A DNA stretch of 24,534 nucleotides, taken from Veillonella sp. GTDB taxonomy: Bacteria > Bacillota > Negativicutes > Veillonellales > Veillonellaceae. Below, piece after piece: positions 9,137-14,801 of the stretch. The stretch spans positions 1 to 24,534 of the forward strand of contig NZ_SVCB01000052.1 of NCBI RefSeq assembly GCF_015058545.1, in the 5' to 3' direction. The translations under genes and the position numbers were made by a program. Under the pieces are notes generated by a model. It saw only the letters and a list, made by a program, of their open reading frames with translations, did no database searches and was not told the origin of the DNA. How positions within the stretch are numbered: the first letter of the stretch is position 1; every line of letters begins with the position of its first letter.

Positions 9137-10288
9137 TTATAAATCATCATCAAAATCTTCTGCTGTTACAGTATTTAATTCCATCGGTTTCCGTGGATCC
9201 GATAACGGAGCCAGTGTCGGCTTTCCTGGTGGTTTTACTACAAACGGACCAACTATTTCGTTAAAGCCCTTACGGCCTAGTAACTTGGTAAGGTCCGTAA
9301 TAGTTCTAAGTTCTTTAGGTTTATATATTTCCGCTTCTTCATACTCAGCGGCCAATAACGCTTGTGCCGCCTTTATTGGTTCCGTGATTTTACGTTTCGA
9401 TGTGCCTGCAACGACTTTATAACCAGGCCAATCTTTTTCACCGCTAACAGCTTTTTGGATAGCGTACTCGTTCACATCTTCGAGCCACCTTTTAATGACC
9501 GGATACATATCGAGGATACGAGCTACTTCGCTATCCATTAGCAAGTTTGTTTTCTTACCGCCCATTTGGTAAAACTCCTCAAGGCACGTATCCGCTAACG
9601 CCCTGCATAAATGCCGTACTTTACAAAATCCACAGTGACTACCGGCCACACACTCACCATCACCTTCAAAGGCTTTTTTTGCTACCGGTTTAATCGATTC
9701 GCCCCATGCGAGTAAATCTACTATAGCCATAGTATCGGTAGTTACTGAGTCTAAACGGGGCTGTACGATAGTCATTTTGACTGTTTTAATATCATAGAGT
9801 AGACTGTAGGCCGCATAAGCACCTAAAGCGTATAATCGCATCTGCGAGTTATTTATTGCGGACACCGGCACGCCTTTTCCGTACTTTAAATCCACAACTT
9901 CCAGTACCTCATCAGCTACGATTACCATGTCACCGGTTCCAAATCCTTCCGGAGCCCATTCGCTATAGTCGAGCCGTGCTTCTACCATAATTTCAGCATC
10001 GGCTGAACGCTTCCGGGCTTCGTTAGCTTTTTCCATGCAGATGTCAACATATTGACTAACGGCTTCTGACATTTCACGGCTATAAGGTTCCGGTTCTGCT
10101 TCGCTTTCATCGTAATTTGTATCAAACAATAAACGATTAAGAAGCGTTTCGGCTAAACCGTGAGCCTTTGTCCCTTCCGCTGCGTAAGGGGACTGCTCAT
10201 CCTCGAATTGCTGTTCCAGGCGGGCTGAGGGAGTACACCTCAGCCACCTGTACGAACTCGACGCAGACAATAGGGCGTGTTTACTCAT
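9137..10288 (-). CDS. DUF2800 family Cas4/RecB-like nuclease (phage)
   Basis: A 383-residue PD-(D/E)XK nuclease of the DUF2800 family. Visible elements: YAAEGTKAHGLAE (36-48, helical motif with His), GTGDMV (Asp about 120), EVVDLKYGKG (Asp 133 and Lys 135), a Q-M-R-L-Y-A motif (about 149-154), and a cysteine cluster at 213, 219, 222 and 228 that, with Cys 18, resembles the Fe-S site of Cas4/AddB nucleases. It probably resects phage DNA ends for recombination alongside the DUF2815 binding protein. The C-terminus TVTAEDFDDDL nearly repeats the DUF2815 tail. ATG 10288 overlaps the preceding gene by 8 nt and has only a weak ribosome site, so translation is likely coupled. Confidence 0.92.
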   Translation of the reverse strand: MSKHALLSASSSYRWLRCTPSARLEQQFEDEQSPYAAEGTKAHGLAETLLNRLLFDTNYDESEAEPEPYSREMSEAVSQYVDICMEKANEARKRSADAEIMVEARLDYSEWAPEGFGTGDMVIVADEVLEVVDLKYGKGVPVSAINNSQMRLYALGAYAAYSLLYDIKTVKMTIVQPRLDSVTTDTMAIVDLLAWGESIKPVAKKAFEGDGECVAGSHCGFCKVRHLCRALADTCLEEFYQMGGKKTNLLMDSEVARILDMYPVIKRWLEDVNEYAIQKAVSGEKDWPGYKVVAGTSKRKITEPIKAAQALLAAEYEEAEIYKPKELRTITDLTKLLGRKGFNEIVGPFVVKPPGKPTLAPLSDPRKPMELNTVTAEDFDDDL

Positions 10289-10730
10289 GGCTCTTTACAA
10301 AGTCCATCACACGACCGTATAAAGAAGGATCCATAGTCGTAATATCCTTAACCTTTAATTCGTCGTGAAGGAATGCTGTTAATAAAGGTTTGCGTTCTTT
10401 TGGGTTGGCCAATAAAAACTCTTTAGCAGCCGCACGGACTTCATCAACGGTGTAAGCTTTAGTATCTTCTGTCTTTTGTTCCTGTGGTGCAGGCTCTTCC
10501 TGTTTTTCAGATTCAGCCGGTACTTCAATGGTTACCTTATCGACTACCGGTTCAGATTTAGCTGGTTTAGTTTCTTTTGCCGGCGCTTTTTCTTTAGTAG
10601 TTGTTTTCTTCGGTGCTACTTGTTTAGTTTGTTCATAGGCTTCTGTTGCAGCAGTTAATTGGTTAAACAAGGATACTACTTTACTTTTTACTTCTTCGGC
10701 GGTGTTACCGGAAATTTTAATTTCGATCAT
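10281..10730 (-). CDS. Phage protein with charged linker, unknown function
   Basis: A 149-residue protein with three parts: an N-terminal strand-helix segment (about 1-40, MIEIKISGNTAEEVKSKVVS), a long Lys/Pro/Glu/Thr-rich linker (about 41-90) and a compact helical C-terminal domain (about 91-149, AYTVDEVRAAAKEFLL then KPLLTAFLHDELKVKD). It heads the nuclease, SSB and polymerase group and is overlapped by the DUF2800 start. Genes at this position in related phages often look similar, but I cannot name a function. ATG 10730 has AAAGGA upstream. The linker plus small fold fits an accessory recombination or replication adaptor; that is inference from context only. Confidence 0.72.
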   Translation of the reverse strand: MIEIKISGNTAEEVKSKVVSLFNQLTAATEAYEQTKQVAPKKTTTKEKAPAKETKPAKSEPVVDKVTIEVPAESEKQEEPAPQEQKTEDTKAYTVDEVRAAAKEFLLANPKERKPLLTAFLHDELKVKDITTMDPSLYGRVMDFVKSHE

Positions 10731-10757
10731 GGCTAGTTTTCCTTTCTCTTGAAAACG

Positions 10758-10832
10758 TGGTATACTTACGGTAAGTAGATATTTTTTCTATTGTCCTTTA
10801 ACTGTTCCCGCAGTTAAGGGACTTTTTCTTTT
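10758..10832 (+). ncRNA. Candidate short antisense RNA (promoter, operator-like palindrome, terminator)
   Basis: On the plus strand, against all surrounding genes, lies an extended -10 element TGGTATACT (10758-10766) overlapped by a 7-1-7 palindrome TACTTACGGTAAGTA (10763-10777). About 20 nt later is a 12-bp hairpin (10793-10804 with 10811-10822, one G-U pair, loop TTCCCG) followed at once by TTTTTCTTTT. A promoter and an intrinsic terminator this close would make an RNA of about 60 nt, antisense to the 22-codon ORF. No clear -35 is present. This is prediction only. Confidence 0.35.
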
Positions 10833-10856
10833 GCCTAAAAGGCTTACATCGTGCAT
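10788..10856 (-). CDS. Short ORF of 22 codons with near-perfect ribosome site
   Basis: The ORF reads MHDVSLLGKRKSPLTAGTVKGQ. It has one of the best ribosome sites in the window, AAAGGAGGTGG with about 8 nt to the ATG at 10856. The hairpin and palindrome in the following 100 nt lie inside or just beyond it, so it could be a leader peptide for the nuclease-polymerase genes or a genuine basic micropeptide. No family is recognised. It lies alone in the 150-nt gap between the small membrane protein and the linker protein. Confidence 0.4.
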   Translation of the reverse strand: MHDVSLLGKRKSPLTAGTVKGQ

Positions 10857-10880
10857 TGGAACCACCTCCTTTGTTTATAA

Positions 10881-11102
10881 TTATTTTTTCCGGTTTCCTT
10901 TCCAGTCATTTAACATTTCCTGATTAAATACTTTATTGGCCACATATACAACCTCTTCGTCATTATCCACCACATCGTGATAATTGCGACGTTTCAGTAC
11001 TTCCCGAATTACTAAACCAGCGATAACAGTTACCACGGCACCTAGCACAAAAGCTTCCAGCATCATTAGCCATATGTTGGCCATTAGCGATTCAATAGTC
11101 AT
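10881..11102 (-). CDS. Small single-pass membrane protein
   Basis: A 73-residue protein with one hydrophobic segment (about 9-33, within IWLMMLEAFVLGAVVTVIAG) followed by a basic turn REVLKRR and a charged soluble tail ending WKGNRKK. The positive residues after the segment predict the tail in the cytoplasm. ATG 11102 follows AAGGAGATAGGAA, a good site. The family is unknown. In phage early operons, short membrane proteins of this sort may block superinfecting DNA or alter host envelope functions, but nothing in the sequence points to a specific job. It is 24 nt downstream of the small HTH-like gene and belongs to the same leftward unit. Confidence 0.65.
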   Translation of the reverse strand: MTIESLMANIWLMMLEAFVLGAVVTVIAGLVIREVLKRRNYHDVVDNDEEVVYVANKVFNQEMLNDWKGNRKK

Positions 11103-11126
11103 TTCCTATCTCCTTTACTCGTAATA

Positions 11127-11354
11127 TTAGTCCGATTCGAACTCATCAAACGTTTCAAAGGCTCCGATGCCTAATGCAATCTTAGTGGCCGGCCCAAACG
11201 TGATACCTTCACCAGCTAATGCCTTGTTTAATGTTCTCCGGACAACTCCACGTTCTTCGCAAAACTTATTCACCGAGCCGTACTGCTCTTCAATCTGCCG
11301 TTTTACTTCATCGCCGTCACGAATTAGTAAAAACCGGGTAATTATTTTACTCAT
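11127..11354 (-). CDS. Small helix-turn-helix-like protein
   Basis: A 75-residue protein. The middle (about 25-58: SVNKFCEERGVVRRTLNKAL, then GEGITFGPATKIALGIGA) has the helix-turn-helix spacing of small XRE-type regulators, where a recognition helix RRTLNKAL is followed by a helix carrying I-A-L-G-I-G. It is likely a DNA-binding regulator of early phage genes; the target is unknown. Its ATG at 11354 overlaps the stop of the upstream zinc-knuckle gene (ATGA), so the two are coupled. The acidic end TFDEFESD is short and unlike the DDFDDL tails of the replication proteins. Confidence 0.6.
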   Translation of the reverse strand: MSKIITRFLLIRDGDEVKRQIEEQYGSVNKFCEERGVVRRTLNKALAGEGITFGPATKIALGIGAFETFDEFESD

Positions 11355-11566
11355 GATAATCTCCTCTTTTGCCTTAAATTAGCAGCGCAGCACACATCAC
11401 ATACGGTCATGACGCCATAGCTACTGTCGTACATTAAGCGATTAGGCCTATGTGTGATTTCTCTACCGCACCGGTGGCATACTTTTCGCATAGGTGTGTC
11501 GATAGCTTTTACCGGATAGGCAGGTGCCACTTCCTTATTAGCCTTCTGCGTTGACTTCCGTCGCAT
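11351..11566 (-). CDS. Small zinc-knuckle protein (CxxC...CxxC)
   Basis: A 71-residue basic protein with two cysteine pairs, CHRC and CDVC, about 25 residues apart, the pattern of a single zinc ribbon. The N-terminus is Lys/Arg-rich and the end is RQKRRLS, so nucleic acid binding is plausible. I place the start at ATG 11566 rather than GTG 11575 because AAAGG lies 8 nt before the ATG and overlaps the GTG region. The gene overlaps the end of the excisionase-like gene by 29 nt and the start of the next gene by 4 nt, which is tight phage packing. No specific family is recognised. Confidence 0.6.
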   Translation of the reverse strand: MRRKSTQKANKEVAPAYPVKAIDTPMRKVCHRCGREITHRPNRLMYDSSYGVMTVCDVCCAANLRQKRRLS

Positions 11567-11759
11567 CCCAATCACCTTTAATGTACTTCATAAATGGTAC
11601 TTTTAAAATAATGTAGCGATAGCACTTTCCGCCTTCTTTCATGCGAACGGCTTTACCCCATAGCGGGAACTTATCGCGTTTAAGAGCCGCACGGATGAAC
11701 TGTTCGGTTACACCCATTAATTCCGCAGCTTCACTCACTTTTAGCGTTTTGTCACTCAT
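11538..11759 (-). CDS. Excisionase/MerR-like winged HTH protein
   Basis: A 73-residue protein. LKVSEAAELMGVTEQFIRAAL (6-26) is a clear helix-turn-helix of the MerR/excisionase class, followed by a wing-like FPLWGKAVRMKEGGKCYRYII. Such proteins either help the integrase excise the prophage (Xis) or regulate early genes. It is the best Xis candidate in this window, but the integrase is over 4.8 kb away and oppositely oriented, so the role is not settled. Translation starts at ATG 11759 behind AGGAGG. It lies 12 nt after the winged-helix gene. Confidence 0.7.
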   Translation of the reverse strand: MSDKTLKVSEAAELMGVTEQFIRAALKRDKFPLWGKAVRMKEGGKCYRYIILKVPFMKYIKGDWDATEVNAEG

Positions 11760-11771
11760 ACTATTACCTCC

Positions 11772-12107
11772 TTAAATCTGTTTTAAAATCATACGAATCT
11801 CTTGGCCAACTAACACACGATCCCTAAAGGTGTCTTGGTTCCGGAAATCTTCCAAATAAAGCTCCAGCATTTCTTTGTAAATGGCAGCTTTAAAAGTTGG
11901 TTCAGGTGCTACGATATCTTCCCGGAACGGCTTGAGTATCTTCACTTCGCCACCGCACGGTTCGACCGATATAAGTCCCTTCCGGGCTAATTTTGATTTA
12001 GCGATACGAACCTGTGCCGATGAGATATTAAGCAGCTCCGATACTTCCGTATTTTTGTATACGTCCGTATCCCGGTACACGTTGTAAACGAGCTCTTGTA
12101 TTGTCAT
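11772..12107 (-). CDS. Winged-helix DNA-binding protein
   Basis: A 111-residue protein. The N-terminal half MTIQELVYNVYRDTDVY, then TEVSELLNISSAQVRIAKSKL and ARKGLISVEPCGGEVKIL, is a classic winged helix: two helices, a recognition helix and a beta-wing. The C-terminal half is helical and charged. ATG 12107 is chosen over an upstream in-frame codon at 12143 because AGGAGG lies 9 nt before it and because this start avoids a 35-nt overlap with the preceding gene. It is probably an early regulator or a replication-associated DNA-binding protein. The gene upstream ends 1 nt before this start, so the two are coupled. Confidence 0.68.
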   Translation of the reverse strand: MTIQELVYNVYRDTDVYKNTEVSELLNISSAQVRIAKSKLARKGLISVEPCGGEVKILKPFREDIVAPEPTFKAAIYKEMLELYLEDFRNQDTFRDRVLVGQEIRMILKQI

Positions 12108-12108
12108 T

Positions 12109-12285
12109 TCACGTTTCCTCCTTTCCTTTTGTAACATCTGCATTGAGTGAATTACATAGTATAAGGTTATCTCTTATCTCTAACAAAGTTTGCTCTAAGT
12201 CAATCACTCGTTCCTCTAATAATCTAATACGTTGGTGGTCCGGAAGTTGTTCCAATAACTCCAGCTCTTTTTCAGTTACCTGCAT
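12109..12285 (-). CDS. Small coiled-coil protein
   Basis: A 58-residue protein. LELLEQLPDHQRIRLLEERV and the following VIDLEQTLLEIRDNL form a helical hairpin with heptad leucines, i.e. a short coiled coil that probably dimerises. ATG 12285 is chosen over GTG 12294, since AAAGGAG lies 8 nt before the ATG and overlaps the GTG. Function unknown. It is packed between a newly found 46-codon membrane ORF (gap 5 nt) and the winged-helix gene (gap 1 nt). Confidence 0.6.
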   Translation of the reverse strand: MQVTEKELELLEQLPDHQRIRLLEERVIDLEQTLLEIRDNLILCNSLNADVTKGKEET

Positions 12286-12290
12286 GAGTC

Positions 12291-12431
12291 TCACTCCTTT
12301 GTACTTATTTTCGATATCTTCTCTTTTTCATCTTGAACAAGTTTATTCGCCCATTTAAAGGAACAAAAGCACATGAAGAAAACAACGAGAAAAAATAAGC
12401 ATTCGAATAAATTCAATTCAATATGTATCAT
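12291..12431 (-). CDS. Small membrane protein of 46 residues
   Basis: An unbroken 46-codon ORF fills the 150-nt space between its neighbours. It begins MIHIELNLFECLFFLVVFF and continues MCFCSFKWANKL. A hydrophobic segment of about 18 residues (7-25, very Phe/Leu/Cys-rich) is followed by an amphipathic charged helix ending KISKISTKE. An AAAGGA ribosome site lies 10 nt before ATG 12431, and its last codons AAG GAG TGA contain the next gene's ribosome site. These features make it a real gene. The function is unknown; a short hydrophobic phage protein of this kind may act at the host membrane. Confidence 0.6.
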   Translation of the reverse strand: MIHIELNLFECLFFLVVFFMCFCSFKWANKLVQDEKEKISKISTKE

Positions 12432-12445
12432 CACTCTGTTATCCT

Positions 12446-12589
12446 TTAACTTTTAACAGAAAGAGTGCAGTTACAGCCGTACTCTTTTTGTATTTTCGCT
12501 AACCGTTCAACCCATTGTTCGAGTTCATCGAGTTCTAACGATTCAATCGGGACCTCTACATTTACATTAAATTTTGGTACCAAATCCAT
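12446..12589 (-). CDS. Small phage protein, unknown function
   Basis: A 47-residue protein, MDLVPKFNVNVEVPIESLEL then a helix DELEQWVERLAKIQKEYG and a final strand CNCTLSVKS. The strand-helix-strand pattern and two cysteines resemble small early proteins of unknown function found in many Firmicute phages. ATG 12589 is preferred over an upstream frame opening at 12637 because a GAGGTG ribosome site lies directly before it and the longer version would overlap the next gene by 32 nt. No family name can be supported. Confidence 0.55.
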   Translation of the reverse strand: MDLVPKFNVNVEVPIESLELDELEQWVERLAKIQKEYGCNCTLSVKS

Positions 12590-12605
12590 GCTTACACCTC
12601 GTTTC

Positions 12606-12812
12606 TCACGACAACTTGCAACTAAATATCGCACCAAGTCTGAATGCTAGGTACAGTAGGTTTAAAACTATAATGGTAAGATTAATACATGTTAAGAACC
12701 GAGCATCCTGAATAATCTCACTAGCGGTTTCCCGTTTCTTCCCGGTATCGTAGTCCCGTCCGGACAGTGCTTGGTACAGCAATTTGTAAAACTGTATAAG
12801 GGGTTTAATCAT
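12606..12812 (-). CDS. Small membrane protein
   Basis: A 68-residue protein with a soluble basic N-terminal half (IQFYKLLYQALSGRDYDTGKK) and a C-terminal hydrophobic span (about 40-63, FLTCINLTIIVLNLLYLAF). It probably inserts with its tail in the membrane. The ATG at 12812 has GGAGGGG about 7 nt upstream, and the start overlaps the end of the preceding gene by 8 nt. It is the third single-span protein in this early unit (with 10,881-11,102 and 12,291-12,431). Family and function unknown. Confidence 0.6.
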   Translation of the reverse strand: MIKPLIQFYKLLYQALSGRDYDTGKKRETASEIIQDARFLTCINLTIIVLNLLYLAFRLGAIFSCKLS

Positions 12813-12978
12813 TTTTTAGCCCCTCCGTCTTTGCTATCGGCTTAATCATATCCGGTGTATTGGCTACTATTGTGAGAGTACAAGTCATACCAGCCGCTTT
12901 TTCTAATTGTTTAGTACCTTTGACGAAAAGATATGCGTCTCTAAAAGAATCGGTATTGGCAATAATGTTTATTTTCAT
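12805..12978 (-). CDS. Small phage protein, unknown function
   Basis: A 57-residue protein beginning MKINIIANTDSFRDAYLFVK, with a strand-helix-helix-strand outline ending in TCTLTIVAN and a charged tail. ATG 12978 is chosen over a frame opening at 13002 because GGGAGA lies 7 nt before it; that ribosome site overlaps the last codons of the antirepressor gene, so the two are translationally linked. I do not recognise a family. It belongs to the leftward early unit controlled by switch 1. Confidence 0.55.
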   Translation of the reverse strand: MKINIIANTDSFRDAYLFVKGTKQLEKAAGMTCTLTIVANTPDMIKPIAKTEGLKND

Positions 12979-12982
12979 GATT

Positions 12983-13717
12983 TTATCTCCCCATTTGTTC
13001 AATTAAAGGTAAATGCCCTTTATTTTTCAATAAACTATAAATGAACAATCTTCCCTGTTGCGTCCAATAGGTATGCATTACAGACCGGTCCGCATCTAAT
13101 ACAGTGGTTTTGCTACTGGTATACCCTTTATCGGCATATTTTTGATACAAAAACCATTGGCCGCTTTGCTTATATTGGACTTTTTCTTCTTCTAATAACC
13201 GGTTCAATTTCTTAGCACTCATACCATAATCTTTCGCAATTTGAGTTACGCTCAGTAAACTGTCATTTTGAAGAATTAAATCGTAATAAGTGGCTTTAGG
13301 TTGTAATTCAGATAACTGTTGAGACTGCTGAGCAATCACTAATTTTTGATTTTGGATTGTTCTATCCGCAATTTTTAACGCTCGCTCCATGACTTTTTCT
13401 GGACTATTCCAATCCCGTTCAATTTGAATAAAGTATTCTCTAGCTTGACGCCCTTTATCATTTCGAGCTAACATACACAATTGCTTAGCCATGTCGATAG
13501 TCAGTTCATGATCTAAAAAGGTAGATTCGTTACCTTGAGCTGTTAGTCTTTTTTGACTAACAGTTCTGAAATCATCATTTTCACTAAAACCGTATTCACA
13601 CATTCTTTCAAACCATTTTGTGTATTGTGTTCCAATTTCCAAGAACATATGCAAATCACGGCCACTAATAAATTGACTATCATCAGACTTAACTTTAATT
13701 GGTATTAATTCATTCAT
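12983..13717 (-). CDS. ant: Phage antirepressor (AntA/AntB N-domain, KilA-C C-domain)
   Basis: A 244-residue antirepressor. Residues 1 to about 110 match the AntA/AntB domain (SGRDLHMFLEIGTQYTKWFE, later ELTIDMAKQLCMLARNDKGR). Residues about 140-240 match the phage antirepressor KilA-C domain (LSVTQIAKDYGMSAKKLNRL, then a Q-S-G-Q-W-F-L-Y segment). Such proteins bind and inactivate repressors, driving entry into lytic growth, and some are made when the switch flips. It is the second gene of the leftward unit after cro1, fitting induction when cI1 is lost. ATG 13717 has no close ribosome site; a 5-codon ORF with a strong site ends across this ATG, suggesting coupled translation. A third copy of the switch 1 operator lies just upstream. 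Confidence 0.93.
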   Translation of the reverse strand: MNELIPIKVKSDDSQFISGRDLHMFLEIGTQYTKWFERMCEYGFSENDDFRTVSQKRLTAQGNESTFLDHELTIDMAKQLCMLARNDKGRQAREYFIQIERDWNSPEKVMERALKIADRTIQNQKLVIAQQSQQLSELQPKATYYDLILQNDSLLSVTQIAKDYGMSAKKLNRLLEEEKVQYKQSGQWFLYQKYADKGYTSSKTTVLDADRSVMHTYWTQQGRLFIYSLLKNKGHLPLIEQMGR

Positions 13718-13727
13718 AAGTTTTCAT
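13710..13727 (-). promoter_or_regulatory. Five-codon upstream ORF overlapping the antirepressor start
   Basis: An ATG at 13725-13727 follows AGGGGGGGTG by 5 nt and reads MKTYE then TGA. That TGA overlaps the antirepressor ATG (13717) in the sequence ATGAATGA. The antirepressor's own ATG is about 15 nt from the G-rich site, which is too far for good initiation. A terminate-and-reinitiate mechanism would keep antirepressor output low and tuned. Inferred from layout only. Confidence 0.4.
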
Positions 13728-13747
13728 GGTTTCACCCCCCCTAAAAA

Positions 13748-13761
13748 TCAAGCACGCTTGA
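13748..13761. promoter_or_regulatory. Switch 1 operator, distal copy (O1)
   Basis: TCAAGCACGCTTGA is a near-perfect palindrome and matches the two operators in the cro1/cI1 gap; on the minus strand it reads AAGTCAAGCGTGCTTGA. It lies between cro1 and the antirepressor gene, where bound repressor could block elongation or loop to the other sites. Confidence 0.65.
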
Positions 13762-13769
13762 CTTAAAAA

Positions 13770-13961
13770 CTAAAAAAAATAAGAGGGCTTGCAGTCTAAA
13801 GCGTTAGCCAATGCGAGCATTGTTGTATTAGTAACAACTGTTTGCGTACCTGTTTCTAGGTTGCTAATCGTAGTTCTAGACAGCCCCGAGCGCTCTGCAA
13901 GTTCTTCTTGCGTCATTTTGAGTTTAATTCTTCGGGTTTTAATTTTTTCGCCGATGCTCAT
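13770..13961 (-). CDS. Cro-like XRE-family regulator, switch 1
   Basis: A 63-residue single-domain XRE protein: MSIGEKIKTRRIKLKMTQEEL, then LAERSGLSRTTISNLETGTQ with recognition helix RTTISNLE, ending in DCKPSYFF. It is the first gene of the leftward early unit and faces cI1 across a shared promoter region, the position of Cro. It probably represses the cI1 promoter by binding the TCAAGCATGCTT operators. ATG 13961 is chosen over GTG 13970 because AGGAGG lies 8 nt before the ATG and overlaps the GTG position. Its size and layout are typical; no defect is seen. Confidence 0.88.
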   Translation of the reverse strand: MSIGEKIKTRRIKLKMTQEELAERSGLSRTTISNLETGTQTVVTNTTMLALANALDCKPSYFF

Positions 13962-13978
13962 AAAAATCACCTCCTAAC

Positions 13979-13997
13979 AAGTCAAGCATGCTTTACT
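13979..13997. promoter_or_regulatory. Switch 1 operator O2
   Basis: AAGTCAAGCATGCTTTACT with the palindromic core AAGCATGCTT. It lies just downstream of the predicted leftward start point, so bound repressor would block transcription of cro1 and the early unit. Confidence 0.8.
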
Positions 13998-14005
13998 CTA
14001 ATCGC

Positions 14006-14034
14006 AGTATATCACCATTCAAATATTAAGTCAA
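14006..14034 (-). promoter_or_regulatory. Leftward early promoter, switch 1
   Basis: On the minus strand, TTGACT (14029-14034) and TATACT (14006-14011) are separated by 17 bp. The -35 lies within operator O3 and the start region touches O2, as expected for a repressor-controlled lytic promoter driving cro1, ant and the replication genes. Confidence 0.8.
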
Positions 14035-14046
14035 GCATGCTTTACA
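14028..14046. promoter_or_regulatory. Switch 1 operator O3
   Basis: AAGTCAAGCATGCTTTACA repeats O2 over 17 bp. It covers the -35 boxes of both divergent promoters (TTGACT on the minus strand, TTTACA on the plus strand), so one bound dimer could repress both or switch between them. Confidence 0.8.
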
Positions 14047-14069
14047 ATTTATTTTTAAAAATGTATAAT
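14041..14069 (+). promoter_or_regulatory. Rightward cI1 promoter, switch 1
   Basis: TTTACA (14041-14046) and a consensus TATAAT (14064-14069) have a 17-bp spacer. The start would be near 14,076, giving a leader of about 30 nt with AAGGAGGTG before the cI1 ATG. Confidence 0.8.
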
Positions 14070-14105
14070 ATACTTGACAGAGAAAAGATGCAAGGAGGTG
14101 TAATA

Positions 14106-14546
14106 ATGCATATAGGCGATTTAATTAAAAAATATAGAACGGAGCATAATTTGACCCAAAAACAAATGGGGCAATTATTAGGGTTTACTAAAGCGTATAT
14201 ATCAATGTTAGAATTAAACAAAAATTCTCGCTCCGGCAAGCCGATAGCACCTTCTACAACAGTGCTGAAAGCTGTAGCGGATTTATATGAAATATCGATT
14301 GATGATTTGCTGACACTACTAGACGGCGACCAACTAATTGATTTAGCCCCGAATAAAGACAGCGAAAAAGGGTATTATGATGATTTAGAAGTGGCGGAAT
14401 TAGCCGAAGAAGCCCGTATAAATCCGGATATACGCATTTTATTTTCAGCTACTAAAGGCATTTCAAAAGAAAGCCTACAAAAGACAATAGATTTTGTGAA
14501 GTTTTTGAAGTCGCAAGAGCATAACGATAGCGACTTTTCGGAGTGA
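14106..14546 (+). CDS. CI-type XRE repressor without peptidase domain, switch 1
   Basis: A 146-residue repressor. The N-terminus MHIGDLIKKYRTEHNLTQKQ, then MGQLLGFTKAYISMLE, is an XRE helix-turn-helix with recognition helix KAYISMLE. The helical C-terminal half (about 80-146) probably dimerises and lacks the S24 Ser/Lys self-cleavage site, so it is not LexA-like. Induction would need another route: the antirepressor or the ImmA-type protease 770 bp away. ATG 14106 is set by AAGGAGGTG 5 nt upstream, although the frame opens farther left. It ends 17 bp from the stop of the convergent cro2 gene, with no obvious terminator between, so the two switches may interfere transcriptionally. Confidence 0.88.
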   Translation: MHIGDLIKKYRTEHNLTQKQMGQLLGFTKAYISMLELNKNSRSGKPIAPSTTVLKAVADLYEISIDDLLTLLDGDQLIDLAPNKDSEKGYYDDLEVAELAEEARINPDIRILFSATKGISKESLQKTIDFVKFLKSQEHNDSDFSE

Positions 14547-14563
14547 TAGAATGAATGTAAATA

Positions 14564-14785
14564 TTATAATTGCACCGCTAGAAAGAGGAATAAAAAAATA
14601 GTATCTATGTCATCGGCCGACAATTTAAGGGCGATTTTACTCAATACTATTTCATTTCGAGTAAAATCGCTTTCACCATTTAATTTTCTAGATAAGGTAG
14701 AAACATTTATTCCTAATACCTTAGAAAATTGTTCTAAAGACATATCATTTTTGGCGATATGATATTTAAGTAAATTTTTATTCAT
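14564..14785 (-). CDS. Cro-like small HTH regulator, switch 2
   Basis: A 73-residue protein: MNKNLLKYHIAKNDMSLEQF, then SKVLGINVSTLSRKLNGESD, and a helix leading to ADDIDTIFLF. This is the layout of small phage HTH proteins that often end shortly after an I-F-F-type motif. It faces immR across a second operator-rich gap, so it is the Cro counterpart of switch 2, and its transcription runs convergently into cI1. ATG 14785 is chosen over GTG 14794 because AGGAGG lies 8 nt before the ATG. The last codons read through seven T's (14592-14598 on the plus strand as A's), giving a hydrophobic LFLFLAVQL end; the +1 frame would instead end IFYSSF. Confidence 0.8.
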   Translation of the reverse strand: MNKNLLKYHIAKNDMSLEQFSKVLGINVSTLSRKLNGESDFTRNEIVLSKIALKLSADDIDTIFLFLFLAVQL

Positions 14786-14801
14786 ATTAATCACCTCCTT
14801 T

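Noticed and set aside
12446..12978. The 47-residue and 57-residue proteins as paralogs
   Set aside because: Both have a strand-helix-strand outline with a CTL strand, but the match is too short to support common origin.
14547..14563. A terminator between convergent cI1 and cro2
   Set aside because: The 17-bp gap shows no stem-loop with a T-run on either strand.
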